Notes under the pieces: generated by a model | Told to the model about the DNA's origin: nothing | The model's database searches: none | Seen by the model: the letters and a program-made list of their open reading frames with translations, nothing else | Part shown: positions 18,767-29,130 of the stretch, one piece after another | Position numbering within the stretch: the first letter of the stretch is position 1 | How the letters are laid out: each line of letters opens with the position of its first letter | DNA from: Halothermothrix sp. | GTDB lineage: Bacteria; Bacillota; Halanaerobiia; DY22613 | DNA length: 64,000 bases | Assembly (NCBI GenBank): GCA_016841825.1 | Contig: JAENYK010000003.1 | Coordinates: 124,001-188,000, forward strand | Direction: 5' to 3' | Position numbers and translations under genes: made by a program

Positions 18767-19324
18767 TTAAACTTCCATTATCTCCGCTTCTTTTTCTTCT
18801 AATAATTGGTCAACTTTGGCGATGTAGTCGTCAGTTAGTTTCTGAATGTCGTCTAATCCTTTATACATATTATCTTCAGGAATCTCACCCTCATCTTTAT
18901 ACATCTTAAGTTCATCATTAGCATCTCGACGAATATTACGAATCGCCACCCGTTCTTCCTCGGCTTTCTTTTTGACAACCTTGACCAACTCTTTACGGCG
19001 CTCTTCGGTTAATTGAGGAATACTTAAACGAATAATTTCACCATCACTATTAGGATTTAGGCCCAGATCAGATTTTAAAATAGCTTTCTCGATCATTGGA
19101 ATCTGACTCTTGTCCCAGGGTTTGATTGTTAGCAGTCTTGCCTCCGGTACAGCAATCTGAGCCATCTGATTTAAAGGAGTCAAAACACCATAATAATCAA
19201 CTTTGATGTTCTCCAACAGAGACGGTCTAGCTCTACCAGTACGAATAGTGCCAAATTCTCTCCTGGTCGCCTCAATAACTTTTTTCATCTTCTCTTCAGT
19301 TTCCCGCAAAACTTGTCCTACCAT
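18767..19324 (-). CDS. frr: Ribosome recycling factor
   Basis: RRF, with EF-G, splits post-termination ribosomes. The 185-residue chain shows the family pattern throughout: [54 protein letters not shown] and the C-terminal [18 protein letters not shown]-like helix. GGGGGAGG precedes the ATG. It follows pyrH by 26 bp in the conserved pyrH-frr pair. Confidence 0.97.
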   Translation of the reverse strand: MVGQVLRETEEKMKKVIEATRREFGTIRTGRARPSLLENIKVDYYGVLTPLNQMAQIAVPEARLLTIKPWDKSQIPMIEKAILKSDLGLNPNSDGEIIRLSIPQLTEERRKELVKVVKKKAEEERVAIRNIRRDANDELKMYKDEGEIPEDNMYKGLDDIQKLTDDYIAKVDQLLEEKEAEIMEV

Positions 19325-19350
19325 ACACTTAAACCTCCCCCGTTATTATT

Positions 19351-20061
19351 TTAGCGTACAATAGTTCCTATTTTTTCTCCCATAATTGCACGCTTAATAT
19401 TACCTAGTTCACTTAAACCGAATACAAGGATAGGTATTTTATTATCCATACAGAGTGAAATAGCAGTCGAATCCATTACCTTTAAACCCCGTTTTAAAAC
19501 TTCTATATAAGTTAATTCAGTAAATTTAACCGCATCAGGATTATGTATGGGGTCAGAATCATATATGCCATCAACATTAGTTGCTTTTAAGATGGCATCA
19601 GCGCCAATCTCCGCAGCTCTTAATGCCGCAGTAGTATCAGTAGAAAAAAATGGGTTTCCAGTACCAGAAGCAAAAATAACCACCCGTCCTTTCTCCAAAT
19701 GGCGAATAGCTCTTCTACGAATATATGGTTCTGCAATCTGACGCATCTCAATGGCTGACAAAACCCGTGTATCTAATCCCTCTTGCTCCACAGCATCCTG
19801 CAAAGCCATAGAATTGATAACTGTAGCCATCATCCCCATATAATCAGCAGTGCCTCTATCCATACCTTTAGCAGCACCTGCAATACCTCTAAAAATATTC
19901 CCACCACCGACCACAACAGCTAACTCTACTTTAGTAGATTCAACGATATGTTTAATCTCTTTAGCAATCTGAGATATAAACTCAGGATCTATGCCATAGC
20001 CCTGTTCTCCAGCAAGAGCCTCACCACTCAGCTTCAAAATAACTCGTTTAAATTTTGGCAT
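19351..20061 (-). CDS. pyrH: UMP kinase
   Basis: Bacterial-type UMP kinase of the amino acid kinase fold, converting UMP to UDP. The 236-residue protein starts [21 protein letters not shown] and has [28 protein letters not shown] and the [17 protein letters not shown] nucleotide-binding segment. It lies after a clear terminator for tsf (20132-20163), so pyrH-frr is likely a separate transcript or fed by read-through. Confidence 0.97.
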   Translation of the reverse strand: MPKFKRVILKLSGEALAGEQGYGIDPEFISQIAKEIKHIVESTKVELAVVVGGGNIFRGIAGAAKGMDRGTADYMGMMATVINSMALQDAVEQEGLDTRVLSAIEMRQIAEPYIRRRAIRHLEKGRVVIFASGTGNPFFSTDTTAALRAAEIGADAILKATNVDGIYDSDPIHNPDAVKFTELTYIEVLKRGLKVMDSTAISLCMDNKIPILVFGLSELGNIKRAIMGEKIGTIVR

Positions 20062-20131
20062 CCAGAATTTACCCCCAATTAAAAAGTTCTCGACAAAAGT
20101 TAATATCCCTCTAAAACCAAAAAATTATTTT

Positions 20132-20163
20132 AAAAAAGAGAACACCAAAAGTGCCCTCTTTTA
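20132..20163 (-). terminator. Rho-independent terminator after tsf
   Basis: On the minus strand an AAAGAGGGCAC stem pairs with GTGTTCTCTTT across a short loop and runs into six T residues. It lies directly behind the tsf stop codon. Confidence 0.8.
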
Positions 20164-20172
20164 TTGAGTTCG

Positions 20173-20823
20173 TTACTGTTGTTTATAAGACAGTACTTCT
20201 TCTACGAAGTTATCCTGTTTTTTCTCCAAACCTTCACCCAGTTCATAGCGAACAAAACGACGAATTTTGATGTTCTCACCAATCTTTGCAATTTTCTCAG
20301 TAACTAGTTCCTGAATAGTCATACTATCATCTTTAACATATGCTTGCTCTAACAGAACTCTCTCAGCATAGAACTTCTCCAGACGACCAGTAACCATCTT
20401 CTCAACAATATTAGCGGGTTTACCCTCATTAAGAGCCTGTGCGGTCAAAATTTCTTTTTCTTTCTCGATTGAACCTGGTGCAACTTCTTCCCGGCTTACA
20501 TACTCAGGATTCATCGCAGCAATATGCAGCGCAATGTTATTAACTAACTCTTTAAATTCATCAGTCTTAGCCACAAAGTCAGTTTCACAGTTAACCTCAA
20601 GCAATACACCAATTCTACCACCCATATGTATATAAGAGTGTACTAAACCCTCAGCAGCAATTCTACTGGACTTTTTAGCCGCAGCAGCAATACCTTTTTC
20701 TCTTAAATACTCAGCAGCCTTATCGATATCACCATTGGTCTCTCCCAAAGCCTTTTTGCAATCTAAAACACCTGCTCCAGTTCTTTCGCGCAGTTCTTTA
20801 ATCATTTCCATAGTGACAGCCAT
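20173..20823 (-). CDS. tsf: Elongation factor Ts
   Basis: EF-Ts is the guanine-nucleotide exchange factor for EF-Tu. The 216-residue protein has the N-terminal UBA-like [20 protein letters not shown] and the signature [22 protein letters not shown], with the short single-core form typical of some Bacillota and thermophiles (about 200-220 residues versus 293 in Bacillus). I start at the ATG at 20823, 9 bp after AAGGAGGT; a TTG at 20832 is too close to that site. Confidence 0.96.
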   Translation of the reverse strand: MAVTMEMIKELRERTGAGVLDCKKALGETNGDIDKAAEYLREKGIAAAAKKSSRIAAEGLVHSYIHMGGRIGVLLEVNCETDFVAKTDEFKELVNNIALHIAAMNPEYVSREEVAPGSIEKEKEILTAQALNEGKPANIVEKMVTGRLEKFYAERVLLEQAYVKDDSMTIQELVTEKIAKIGENIKIRRFVRYELGEGLEKKQDNFVEEVLSYKQQ

Positions 20824-20857
20824 AGCTTGCAACCTCCTTTTTATTATTCAAAATAAA

Positions 20858-20892
20858 GGGCGCTACAAGGGCAGTAAAACCCTCTAGCGCCC
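20858..20892 (-). terminator. Hairpin between rpsB and tsf
   Basis: GGGCGCTA pairs with TAGCGCCC, extended by GGG/CCC inside, and is followed on the minus strand by TTTATTTT. It looks like a leaky terminator or attenuator that could lower tsf relative to rpsB. Confidence 0.6.
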
Positions 20893-20904
20893 CTGAATAT
20901 CTAA

Positions 20905-21669
20905 TTATTCTTCGTCATTCTCATCCTCAGCGTATTCATCGTTATCGTTCTCGACTTCATCATCTTCACTTTCGGGAATGAACTGCTCACCCTGCTTACC
21001 TTCTAACACAGCGTTAGCAATAACACTAGTTAAAAGTTTGACCGCACGGATTGCATCATCATTACCAGGAATTACAAAATCAACTACATCCGGATCACAG
21101 TTGGTATCAACGATAGCGATTACAGGGATGCCAAGTTTGTTGGCTTCTGCTACAGCGATATCCTCTTTGCGTGGGTCAGCAACAAAGATCGCATCAGGTA
21201 CTCTCTTCATATTACGAATACCACCCAGGAAACGTTCCAATCTATCCCGTTCTTTGGAAAGAATAATAACTTCTTTCTTAGGAAGACGATCAAAAGTACC
21301 GTCTTCTTCCATTCGTTCCAATTCCTCAAGACGATCAACACGCTTACGGATAGTCTGATAGTTGGTCATAGTACCACCTAACCATCTCTGGTTAACATAT
21401 GGCATACCACAGCGCTCAGCTTCACGTTTAATGGTCTCCTGAGCTTGTTTTTTAGTACCAACAAACAGAATGTTCTTACCTTGACTAGCCAGATCACGAA
21501 CAAAATTATATGCAACATCAATTAACTTAACAGTTTGCTGCAAGTCAACGATGTAGATACCATTACGCTCTGTAAAGATATATGGCTTCATCTTAGGATT
21601 CCATCTTCTTGTTTGATGACCAAAGTGAACACCAGATTCTAATAGCTGCTTCATGGACACTACAGACAT
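20905..21669 (-). CDS. rpsB: 30S ribosomal protein S2
   Basis: S2 of the small subunit, needed with S1-type factors for initiation complex structure. The 254-residue protein has [22 protein letters not shown], the [15 protein letters not shown] block and [23 protein letters not shown] (key residues D, N and the PGNDDA loop). The last 30 residues are an acidic Asp/Glu/Asn tail not found in shorter S2 proteins. AGGAGG precedes the ATG. It has its own promoter at 21851-21879 and a long structured leader. Confidence 0.97.
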   Translation of the reverse strand: MSVVSMKQLLESGVHFGHQTRRWNPKMKPYIFTERNGIYIVDLQQTVKLIDVAYNFVRDLASQGKNILFVGTKKQAQETIKREAERCGMPYVNQRWLGGTMTNYQTIRKRVDRLEELERMEEDGTFDRLPKKEVIILSKERDRLERFLGGIRNMKRVPDAIFVADPRKEDIAVAEANKLGIPVIAIVDTNCDPDVVDFVIPGNDDAIRAVKLLTSVIANAVLEGKQGEQFIPESEDDEVENDNDEYAEDENDEE

Positions 21670-21672
21670 GAC

Positions 21673-21845
21673 TTACACCTCCTCTCAAATGGTTTTTATC
21701 CTCCGCCCGGATCATTCCCCATTGAAACCAGAAACTGGCACCCTCAATGTGGGTTACCGAACGTGTGTATTCGTGCCATGTACAACTTGTACAGGCACAA
21801 TGACACAGAAAAAAGATGTATGATAATATTTTAACCACACATCCT
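21673..21845 (-). promoter_or_regulatory. Structured 5' leader of rpsB
   Basis: About 175 nt separate the predicted start site from the rpsB ATG. Read on the minus strand it folds as GTGCC-T-GTACAA / TTGTAC-AT-GGCAC (21773-21798), then GGTAACCC/GGGTGCC (21737-21758), then CCAG/CTGG (21728-21738). A leader of this length and pairing fits autogenous control by S2 or another r-protein, but I know of no exact match, so the function is inferred. Confidence 0.5.
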
Positions 21846-21850
21846 TAGCT

Positions 21851-21879
21851 AGTATACCACAAAGATACAATTATATCAA
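21851..21879 (-). promoter_or_regulatory. Sigma-A promoter for rpsB
   Basis: TTGATA (-35, 21874-21879) and TATACT (-10, 21851-21856) with a 17-bp spacer, just downstream of the cheD stop. This separates the translation genes from the chemotaxis genes. Confidence 0.8.
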
Positions 21880-21900
21880 CTATATTTTTTTCATTTTTTT

Positions 21901-22383
21901 TTATAATTCTGAATCCCCCATTTTAACAGATTTTATAATAACTAAACCATTCTCGGTATAAAACTCCATGGTGCGTCCATGAGACCCACCAGTATCTTCT
22001 GCAATCAAAGGAATCCCACACTCTTCTAACTTCTTTTTTACAGCTTCTGTATTACGTGCTCCAATTCTCATAAGATCATTGTCAGAATCAAAGTTGAACA
22101 TCTGAGCTCCACCCGCCATTTTAGCTTTTAAACGTCTTCGTTCAACTCCTAATTTGCTCAACTTTTCTAATAATAGCTCCAGTGCAGTATCAGCATATTT
22201 GGCCAGGTTAGTTTGAGATCTCATGGTTGTACTATCAGGCAGCATCACGTGTGCCATGCCACCGATGCGCTTTTTCCCGTCATATAGGGTAACACCTATA
22301 CAGGACCCGAGGCCGGAGGTTATCAATACCCCAGGAGATTCTATAACATTAAGATCAGCCATCTTAACCCGAATTATCGTCAT
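21901..22383 (-). CDS. cheD: Chemoreceptor glutamine deamidase CheD
   Basis: CheD deamidates receptor glutamines and, bound to CheC, tunes its CheY-P phosphatase activity. The protein (160 residues from the ATG at 22383) begins MTIIRVKMADLNV, then TSGLGSCIGVTLYD with the catalytic Cys, and GGMAHVMLP with the catalytic His, followed by AKMAGGAQMF. The start overlaps the cheC end by 20 bp; an upstream start would only add sequence overlapping cheC. The cheC-cheD coupling supports the CheC-CheD complex. Confidence 0.95.
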   Translation of the reverse strand: MTIIRVKMADLNVIESPGVLITSGLGSCIGVTLYDGKKRIGGMAHVMLPDSTTMRSQTNLAKYADTALELLLEKLSKLGVERRRLKAKMAGGAQMFNFDSDNDLMRIGARNTEAVKKKLEECGIPLIAEDTGGSHGRTMEFYTENGLVIIKSVKMGDSEL

Positions 22384-23005
22384 AACATGCCCCCAACCCC
22401 AAAGCCTTAATAATTGAGTCAAGTGACCCTTGACCTGGTATAAAGAATAAATTACCGCGAATCTCCTCCTGATCCACATGAAATTGAGTCTCAACTAATA
22501 GTCCATGATCTCCCATCTGACCAAACTCAACCATAAAAACCCCAAGAATAGCACCAGCCATATCTACTGCAAAGGCAGGCACTGATTGAATTAACACAAA
22601 TCCAGTCATCTGATTGAATGCACTCAGATATGAACCGGATAAAATATTGACAATTTCTTTTAATGCAGAAACCTCCATATCGGAAAACGAATCACTGGAT
22701 ACCCTCATTCCTAAAACTTCTAAAAGTTTAAAAGCACTCTTCTGCTCTAATAAAAAGAGCATATGCCCTGGGGCTTCCCCTAGTACACGTAAAGTAATCC
22801 CCACAACAGGCACATCAGCACCTCCATATAGTTCAGGTACCTCAGATAATTCCACAATATTCACTTTCGGTACAGTCATATCAATTTTTCTACCCAAAAA
22901 TTGGGCAAACGCGGTAGCCGAATTACCGGCTCCGATATTTCCAATCTCTCTTAGGGCATCCAACTGAATTGGCGAGAGCTCCGTAATAGGTCGAATCTTG
23001 CCCAT
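22364..23005 (-). CDS. cheC: CheY-P phosphatase CheC
   Basis: CheC dephosphorylates CheY-P in the adaptation system used by Bacillus. The 213-residue protein carries both phosphatase helices, LREIGNIGAGNSATA near residue 20 and LKEIVNILSGSYLSA near residue 120, each with the E-x2-N catalytic pair, so it should be active at two sites. It lies between cheW and cheD with short spacing. Confidence 0.94.
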   Translation of the reverse strand: MGKIRPITELSPIQLDALREIGNIGAGNSATAFAQFLGRKIDMTVPKVNIVELSEVPELYGGADVPVVGITLRVLGEAPGHMLFLLEQKSAFKLLEVLGMRVSSDSFSDMEVSALKEIVNILSGSYLSAFNQMTGFVLIQSVPAFAVDMAGAILGVFMVEFGQMGDHGLLVETQFHVDQEEIRGNLFFIPGQGSLDSIIKALGLGACYDDNSG

Positions 23006-23016
23006 AATAGACCCCC

Positions 23017-23496
23017 TTAATTAATCTGAGCTCCTTCATTTGTTGCTATTTCTAGATTGAGAATCTTCTCTAGATTTAAAAGAACAATTAGCCGGTTTTC
23101 AATCTTACCAACCCCACTCAAATATTCTTTCTCAATCCCTCCGGCAACTGATGGAGCAAGCTCGATGGCATTTGTCTCAATCCAGAGTACTTCATTAACA
23201 TTGTCAACTAATAAACCAATTTGATAGTCTTTAATCAAGACGGTAATAATCCGAGTACTCTCCTGTATATTTGAAGATTCCAGTCCAAATCTCTGACGCA
23301 GGTCAACTACAGGAATAATCTCACCACGAATATTAATAACACCTTTGACATAATGGGGAGCATTTGGCACACGGGTAATCTTGGTATAACGATGAATCTC
23401 TTGGGTTCGTAAGATTTCAACACCAAATTCTTCTTTATCAATCTGGAATACCACATATTGGTGACGATTCACAGCCTGAACACTCTTATCCTTCAT
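23017..23496 (-). CDS. cheW: Chemotaxis coupling protein CheW
   Basis: CheW links chemoreceptors to the kinase CheA. The 159-residue SH3-like protein shows YVVFQIDKEEFGVEILRTQEI, VPNAPHYVKGVINIRGEIIPVVDLR and the C-terminal LIVLLNLEKIL. The ATG at 23496 is 9 bp after GAGGGGAG; an upstream GTG at 23505 touches that site. It lies between cheA and cheC. Confidence 0.96.
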   Translation of the reverse strand: MKDKSVQAVNRHQYVVFQIDKEEFGVEILRTQEIHRYTKITRVPNAPHYVKGVINIRGEIIPVVDLRQRFGLESSNIQESTRIITVLIKDYQIGLLVDNVNEVLWIETNAIELAPSVAGGIEKEYLSGVGKIENRLIVLLNLEKILNLEIATNEGAQIN

Positions 23497-23513
23497 CAGA
23501 TACACTCCCCTCT

Positions 23514-25541
23514 TTAAGCTATATTGCGGACATCTAAGATCAAAGCAACCTCACCATCTCCCAGAATAGTAGCCCCACTAATATGTGGTACATCTATCAA
23601 AAATTCACCTAAAGACTTAATAACTATATCCTGTTGGTTGATTAGTTCGCTTACAATCAATCCGACCTGTTTTTTGCCAGTTCCAATTACCACGACAGAT
23701 AATTGTTCTGTATTATCATTCAAATCAGGAATAGATAAACCCAATAATTTATGTGACCAGACCAGAGGAATAAGATGACCGCGCAAGACGAATACTTCCT
23801 GACCTTGAACCATCTGTACCTGTTCTGCTGTAATATCCTCTGCACCTTCAATTACAGATAACGGAATTGCATAAGTTTCGTCACAAACTTTTACTAATAA
23901 TGCCTGGGTAATTGCTAAAGTTAAAGGAAGAGATATATTAAATGTAGTTCCTTTGCCCAACTCTGTATCAATGTAAATATGACCATCCAGAGATTCAACC
24001 GTCTTTCTAACCACATCCAGACCAACACCTCGTCCAGAAATATCGGAAATAACTTCTGAAGTGGAAAAACCCGGTCTGAAGATTAACATAATCTTCTCAT
24101 GGTCACTCATCTTAGTCAAATCATCTCTGGTAATCACACCACGTTCGAGAGCCTTTTTGGTAATCTTTTTAGCATCCAGACCACGACCATCATCAGTTAC
24201 CTGAATTAAGATCTCATTACCTTTTTGAGCGGCAGATAAACGTAATTCTGCAAATTCAGATTTACCAGCTTTCTTTCGGGTTTCTGGATCTTCAATCCCA
24301 TGGTCTATCGCATTTCTAAGTAAATGAACCAATGGATCGCCAAGGCTATCTATAATCGAACGATCCAATTCCGTCTCAGCACCATCAATTATTAAGTTGA
24401 CCTTCTTATTCAACTCTTTAGATAAATCCCGGACCATCCGGGGGAATCTGTTAAAGATACGCTCGATAGGTACCATTCGAACTTGCATAACTGTATGCTG
24501 CAGGTTCATGGTCACCCGATCTAATTGTTGCAAAATATCTCCAAATAGTTCATTGCTGACATTCATCCGATTACTAATCTCTTCCAATCGGGTCTTGTTA
24601 ATTAAAAGTTCAGCAACTAAGTTCATCAAACTGTCCAATTTATCAATGTCAACCCGTACAGTTGGTGTAATCTTAAGATCCTGTTGAGTCAATTGAGCAT
24701 TGGATTCTTCGCTCTCTTCAGATGCAACTTCCACTGCAGCAGCAACCTCTTGAATACCGTTTTCAATATAAGGTCCGGTCTCACCAGTTAAATTGTCTTC
24801 AGTAATACGCACAATCTGGATACCCTTAACATCCGTAATATCAGTAACAATGCTTTCGATCTCTTTTTCAGACTCTTTAGTGAGATATAAAATTTTGAAC
24901 TCATAATCAAACTTCTCATCTTCGATCTCTTTTAGAGAAGGGATACTTTTGACTACAACTCCAGCCTCTTTTAAATTCTTGATTACCATAAAGCCCCTTA
25001 CAGCCTTAAGTAAACAATCTTTGACCAGTTCCACATCCAAAACATAACAATAGTAATCAGTCTTCAAATGACTAATAATAGTACTCTGCTCATCGGAGTT
25101 AGTATCCATCAGGTCGACTTCTACAGAAGTAGATTTGACGGTTGGTGATGCCGCTCCATCTTTAATACTATCCACATTTTGCAAAAGTTCGATAATATCA
25201 TCAACTTCACTGGTTTCAGCACCTGAATGGGATATCTCTTTGACCAGTTTATCCAGCCTGTCCAAACATTTAAAAAGAATATCCACTATTCCCGTTGTTA
25301 ATACCATCTTTTTTGCACGAATCCTATCCAGAACATTTTCCATTTCATGAGTTAAGTTAGCCATACGGTCAAACCCCATGGTAGCAGCCATCCCTTTTAA
25401 AGAATGGGCAGCCCGAAAGATATTATTAATTAATTGCTCATCGCTAGGGTTATGTTCGAGTTCTAACAAACTTTGATTAAGTGTTTGCAAATATTCCTCG
25501 GATTCATCCAAAAACATTCTCAAATATTGAGACATGTCCAC
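23514..25541 (-). CDS. cheA: Chemotaxis histidine kinase CheA
   Basis: CheA autophosphorylates in response to receptors and passes phosphate to CheY. The 675-residue chain has the P1 Hpt domain with phosphoacceptor His46 in AAHSLKGMAATMGF, a P2-like region (about 160-250), the P3 dimerisation helices (about 300-360), the P4 ATPase with HLLRNAIDHGIE (N box) and DDGRGLD/GRGVGLDVV (G boxes), and the P5 CheW-like domain. All five domains are present in full. It is 33 bp downstream of cheY. Confidence 0.97.
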   Translation of the reverse strand: MDMSQYLRMFLDESEEYLQTLNQSLLELEHNPSDEQLINNIFRAAHSLKGMAATMGFDRMANLTHEMENVLDRIRAKKMVLTTGIVDILFKCLDRLDKLVKEISHSGAETSEVDDIIELLQNVDSIKDGAASPTVKSTSVEVDLMDTNSDEQSTIISHLKTDYYCYVLDVELVKDCLLKAVRGFMVIKNLKEAGVVVKSIPSLKEIEDEKFDYEFKILYLTKESEKEIESIVTDITDVKGIQIVRITEDNLTGETGPYIENGIQEVAAAVEVASEESEESNAQLTQQDLKITPTVRVDIDKLDSLMNLVAELLINKTRLEEISNRMNVSNELFGDILQQLDRVTMNLQHTVMQVRMVPIERIFNRFPRMVRDLSKELNKKVNLIIDGAETELDRSIIDSLGDPLVHLLRNAIDHGIEDPETRKKAGKSEFAELRLSAAQKGNEILIQVTDDGRGLDAKKITKKALERGVITRDDLTKMSDHEKIMLIFRPGFSTSEVISDISGRGVGLDVVRKTVESLDGHIYIDTELGKGTTFNISLPLTLAITQALLVKVCDETYAIPLSVIEGAEDITAEQVQMVQGQEVFVLRGHLIPLVWSHKLLGLSIPDLNDNTEQLSVVVIGTGKKQVGLIVSELINQQDIVIKSLGEFLIDVPHISGATILGDGEVALILDVRNIA

Positions 25542-25574
25542 CTGGCATCCCCCCTTTATGTTTGCTTATTTTCC

Positions 25575-25937
25575 TTAACCTATAACCTTGTTGACAGCCT
25601 CCAAAACTCTTTCATTTTTGAAAGGTTTTACAATAAAGTCTTTCGCTCCAGCCTGAATAGCTTCTATAACCATAGCCTGCTGGCCCATAGCACTACACAT
25701 AATGATCTTAGCACCACTATCCGATCCCAGAATCTCACGAACTGCAGAAATCCCATCCATCTCGGGCATAGTGATATCCATGGTAATCAGGTCAGGTTTA
25801 AGTTCATTATACTTTTCGACTGCCTGTTTACCATTCTCTGCTTCCGCAATAATTTCGTAACCGGCTTCTGTCAGGATATTTTTAATCATCATTCGCATAA
25901 ATGCTGCGTCATCAACGATCAAAACGCGTTTCGCCAT
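25575..25937 (-). CDS. cheY: Response regulator CheY
   Basis: A 120-residue stand-alone receiver domain. The acidic pocket D9-D10, phosphoacceptor D54 (LITMDITMPEMDG), and the conserved Lys in FIVKPF are present. Its position first in a cheY-cheA-cheW-cheC-cheD string identifies it as the chemotaxis regulator acting on the flagellar switch. AAAGGAGG precedes the ATG. Confidence 0.95.
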   Translation of the reverse strand: MAKRVLIVDDAAFMRMMIKNILTEAGYEIIAEAENGKQAVEKYNELKPDLITMDITMPEMDGISAVREILGSDSGAKIIMCSAMGQQAMVIEAIQAGAKDFIVKPFKNERVLEAVNKVIG

Positions 25938-26036
25938 TTCTGTACGTACCTCCTTTAAGGGTTTTTCCAGATTTAGATATATTTTTTTCTCAAGACTTAT
26001 TCGACGTTTAACTAACTAACTCCTGCAAATACTGTG

Positions 26037-26066
26037 AAAACTCATGACAAAAGACCCATGAGTTTT
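26037..26066 (-). terminator. Terminator after codY
   Basis: Perfect 10-bp stem AAAACTCATG/CATGAGTTTT with a 10-nt loop, 30 bp behind the codY stop. The trailing T tract is part of the stem arm, so it is of moderate strength; the symmetry means it could work on both strands. Confidence 0.65.
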
Positions 26067-26096
26067 CATAATAACCTCATATTCAACATTTTTCGA

Positions 26097-26882
26097 CTAT
26101 TTATTTTTTAACTTTTCCAGCTCGTCAGGCAAACGTTCATTAAGCACTTTAATATAAGTTCCTTTCATTCCTAATGAACGGGATTCAATCACTCCAGCAC
26201 TCTCGAATTTTCGCAAAGCATTGACAATTACTGAACGCGTAATTCCAACCCGGTCCGCAATCTTACTGGCTACTAACAAACCCTCATTACCTTCTAACTC
26301 CTCAAAAATATGTTCGACAGCTTCCAATTCAGAATAAGACAGGGTCTCCAGAGCAATCTGTACAGCCGCCTTCTTCCTGGCTTCCTCTTCTAACTTTTCA
26401 GCTTTTGAACGTAAAATCTCCATCCCAACTACTGTAGCTCCATATTCAGCTAATACCAGATCCCCTTCGTCAAAAGGATCGCCAAAACGAGCAAGAATCA
26501 ATGTTCCCAATCGATTTCCGCCACCTATAACAGGAACAATAGTTGTTAATTTTTGAGTGAAGATACATTTGGCTCCTTCTTTAAAGACACAATCGCCTGC
26601 ACGCTGTTCAATATTCTGTCTTGTTTGAACAGTTTTTAAGAGCCATTTATTATAATCATCTGGAAAAGCCGCTTTTAGGATAACCTCCTCCATCATCAAA
26701 CTACATTCAAACTCGTCTAACAGATGATATCCCAAAAGTCTACCTCCGTCACTAACTACGTATACGTTACAATGAATAGATTGGCATAAAACCGCAGCCA
26801 TCTCACTAAAATCAACAGGCTGACCAGCTGACCGTTGAATTAATCTGTTTATCTGCCTGGTCTTATCTAAAAGTTTTTTCAT
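26097..26882 (-). CDS. codY: Global transcriptional regulator CodY
   Basis: CodY represses nutrient-scavenging genes when GTP and branched-chain amino acids are high. The 261-residue form from the ATG at 26882 starts [20 protein letters not shown], with the GAF sensor (about 1-155) and a C-terminal winged helix containing [22 protein letters not shown] (key recognition helix SVIVNALRK). AAGGAG lies 8 bp upstream of that ATG, and the length matches Bacillus CodY (259); a start at 26930 would add 16 residues. It is downstream of hslU, the classical hslVU-codY order. Confidence 0.96.
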   Translation of the reverse strand: MKKLLDKTRQINRLIQRSAGQPVDFSEMAAVLCQSIHCNVYVVSDGGRLLGYHLLDEFECSLMMEEVILKAAFPDDYNKWLLKTVQTRQNIEQRAGDCVFKEGAKCIFTQKLTTIVPVIGGGNRLGTLILARFGDPFDEGDLVLAEYGATVVGMEILRSKAEKLEEEARKKAAVQIALETLSYSELEAVEHIFEELEGNEGLLVASKIADRVGITRSVIVNALRKFESAGVIESRSLGMKGTYIKVLNERLPDELEKLKNK

Positions 26883-26975
26883 CTGACTTGCTCCTTTCCT
26901 TAAATTGTTCATGAATAAACTGTTTGACAACTATTTTGTCATTCAAGATCATTTTTAATTCGCACGAGAATTAAC

Positions 26976-28373
26976 TTATAAAATATATTTGCTCAAATCC
27001 TTATCTTTGACTACATCATCCAATTGCTGTTTAACAAAATTCAAATCAATAGCCACCTTCTGCTGATCAATTTCAGGAGCTTCGAAGGATAATTCTTCTA
27101 AAAGTTTTTCCAGTATAGTATGCAATCTCCGGGCTCCAATATTCTCAGTCTGTTCATTAACCAGGTGAGCAATTCTGGCAATCTCCCTAATGGCTTCATC
27201 ACAGAACTCTATCTCAAGCCCTTCAGTAGATAACAAAGCCGCATACTGCTTAGTTAAGGCATTCTCCGGCTCAGTTAGAATCTGTCGAAAATCTTCTTCA
27301 GAAAGGCTGGTCAATTCAACCCGAATGGGAAAACGACCCTGTAGTTCAGGAATCAGATCAGATGGTTTAGAAAGATGGAATGCACCTGCAGCCACAAATA
27401 GAATGTGATCTGTTTTCACGGGTCCATATTTAGTCATCACTGTAGAACCTTCCACAATGGGCAAAATATCTCTCTGTACCCCTTCCCTGGATACATCTGG
27501 CCCCCTGCCTGATTCTTTTCCCGCAATCTTATCAATCTCATCGAGAAAGATAATCCCTGACTCCTCAACCCGACGAATAGCTTCCATGGACACATCATCC
27601 ATATCAATTAACTTTTGCGCTTCTTCCTGTTGTAGAACTTCTCTTGCCTCTTTGATAGATGCTTTGCGCTTTTTCTTTTTAGATGGGAACATTCCCGAAA
27701 ACATATCCTGAAAATTAATTCCCATCTCCTCAATACCCGCTCCAGAGAATATCTCAATCATTGGAGGACTCTGCTGTTCAACCTCAATCTCAATGGTCTG
27801 ATCGTCTAACTCACCACTCCGTATCCTCTCAAGAAGTTTTTCGCGCCGTTCTTTTAAACGGGCATAATTATCTTGATTCTCCTGATCTTTATCATCTTCG
27901 TCAGTCGAATCATACTTGCCAAAAAGCATATTTAACGGATTACTCTGTCTTTGTGAAGGAAGTGGAAGCATAATATCTACAACTCGTTCTTCTGCTAAAT
28001 GAGCTGCTTTATCTTCTACCAGAACCATCTTCTCCTTACGAACCATTCTAATAGATGTCTCCACTAAATCACGAATCATAGAATCTACATCCCTACCAAC
28101 ATAGCCCACTTCAGTAAATTTAGTTACTTCAACTTTGATAAAAGGTGCTCCTGCTAATTTAGCAAGCCTTCTAGCAATCTCTGTTTTTCCAACACCAGTA
28201 GGCCCAATCATTAAAATATTCTTCGGAACTACTTCATCCCGTAACTCTATGGGTAATCTTTTTCGACGAAAGCGATTTCTCATAGCAATAGCGACAGATC
28301 TTTTAGCCTGATGTTGACCAATAATATATTTATCAAGTTCTTCCACTATCTGACGTGGGGTTAATTCTTCCAT
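26976..28373 (-). CDS. hslU: ATP-dependent protease unfoldase HslU (ClpY)
   Basis: AAA+ unfoldase that feeds substrates to HslV. The 465-residue form starts [20 protein letters not shown] with AAGGGAGGG upstream of the ATG at 28373. Walker [16 protein letters not shown], the GYVGRDV pore loop, a highly charged I-domain (about 140-230), Walker [12 protein letters not shown] and the C-terminal SKYIL tail that docks on HslV are all present. It lies 22 bp after hslV. Confidence 0.97.
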   Translation of the reverse strand: MEELTPRQIVEELDKYIIGQHQAKRSVAIAMRNRFRRKRLPIELRDEVVPKNILMIGPTGVGKTEIARRLAKLAGAPFIKVEVTKFTEVGYVGRDVDSMIRDLVETSIRMVRKEKMVLVEDKAAHLAEERVVDIMLPLPSQRQSNPLNMLFGKYDSTDEDDKDQENQDNYARLKERREKLLERIRSGELDDQTIEIEVEQQSPPMIEIFSGAGIEEMGINFQDMFSGMFPSKKKKRKASIKEAREVLQQEEAQKLIDMDDVSMEAIRRVEESGIIFLDEIDKIAGKESGRGPDVSREGVQRDILPIVEGSTVMTKYGPVKTDHILFVAAGAFHLSKPSDLIPELQGRFPIRVELTSLSEEDFRQILTEPENALTKQYAALLSTEGLEIEFCDEAIREIARIAHLVNEQTENIGARRLHTILEKLLEELSFEAPEIDQQKVAIDLNFVKQQLDDVVKDKDLSKYIL

Positions 28374-28395
28374 CAAATTCCCCTCCCTTAAACTT

Positions 28396-28926
28396 TTAAG
28401 ATAGTTCTTCAACAGTAATATTTTGATTTGTATAAATACAGACTGATCCAGCGATTATTAATGCCTTTTCAGCAATCTCTTTAGCAGATAAATCGGAATT
28501 CTCAACTAAAGCCAACGCTGCAGAATGAGCATATGGTCCACCTGAACCGATAGCGATAATTCCTTTATCGGGTTCGATTACATCTCCTGTTCCCGAAATC
28601 ACCAATAATGTATCTAAGTCTGCTACAATTAATAAAGCTTCTAATTTACGTAACATTTTATCTGTTCGCCATTCTTTAGCTAATTCAACAGCCGCTCTCT
28701 TCAAATTACCATGAAATTCTTCTAATTTCCCTTCAAATTTTTCAAAAAGAGTAAAGGCATCAGCTGCTGCACCAGCAAATCCTGCTAAAACCTGATCATG
28801 GTGGATTCGTCGGACTTTTTTCGCACCATGTTTCATTATTGTGTTACCCATGGTAACCTGACCATCACCCGCCAGGGCGACTTTACCCTTATGTTTTACT
28901 GCAACAATCGTTGTGGCCTGAAACAT
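28396..28926 (-). CDS. hslV: ATP-dependent protease subunit HslV (ClpQ)
   Basis: Proteasome-like peptidase partner of HslU. The 176-residue protein begins [25 protein letters not shown], so a four-residue propeptide precedes the family's N-terminal Thr-Thr (Bacillus ClpQ uses Ser instead). [11 protein letters not shown] and the C-terminal ITVEELS are also conserved. GGAAGGAGG precedes the ATG and a promoter lies at 29051-29080. Confidence 0.97.
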   Translation of the reverse strand: MFQATTIVAVKHKGKVALAGDGQVTMGNTIMKHGAKKVRRIHHDQVLAGFAGAAADAFTLFEKFEGKLEEFHGNLKRAAVELAKEWRTDKMLRKLEALLIVADLDTLLVISGTGDVIEPDKGIIAIGSGGPYAHSAALALVENSDLSAKEIAEKALIIAGSVCIYTNQNITVEELS

Positions 28927-29050
28927 TCCTTCAAGCCTCCTTCCATAAAAGATATTTGTTTACGGTAAATAACCGCACATATCTAGCTAACATTTATGCA
29001 TAACTAATATATACGTAAACTAATATAAAAAAGTTCCTTTATAACAATAT

Positions 29051-29080
29051 ATATTACCATATTGAGCAAAATTATGTCAA
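29051..29080 (-). promoter_or_regulatory. Sigma-A promoter for hslVU-codY
   Basis: TTGACA (29075-29080) and TAATAT (29051-29056) with an 18-bp spacer in the 204-bp gap between trmFO and hslV. The long A/T-rich leader of about 120 nt shows no obvious fold. Confidence 0.7.
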
Positions 29081-29130
29081 GTTATAATGTTGATTATTCT
29101 TGTCGTAATAATTAATTCTATGTAAATAAT

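Noticed and set aside
21593-21838. 81-codon minus-strand frame over the rpsB leader
   Set aside because: It overlaps the rpsB start in another frame and runs through the structured leader; no ribosome site or conserved motif.
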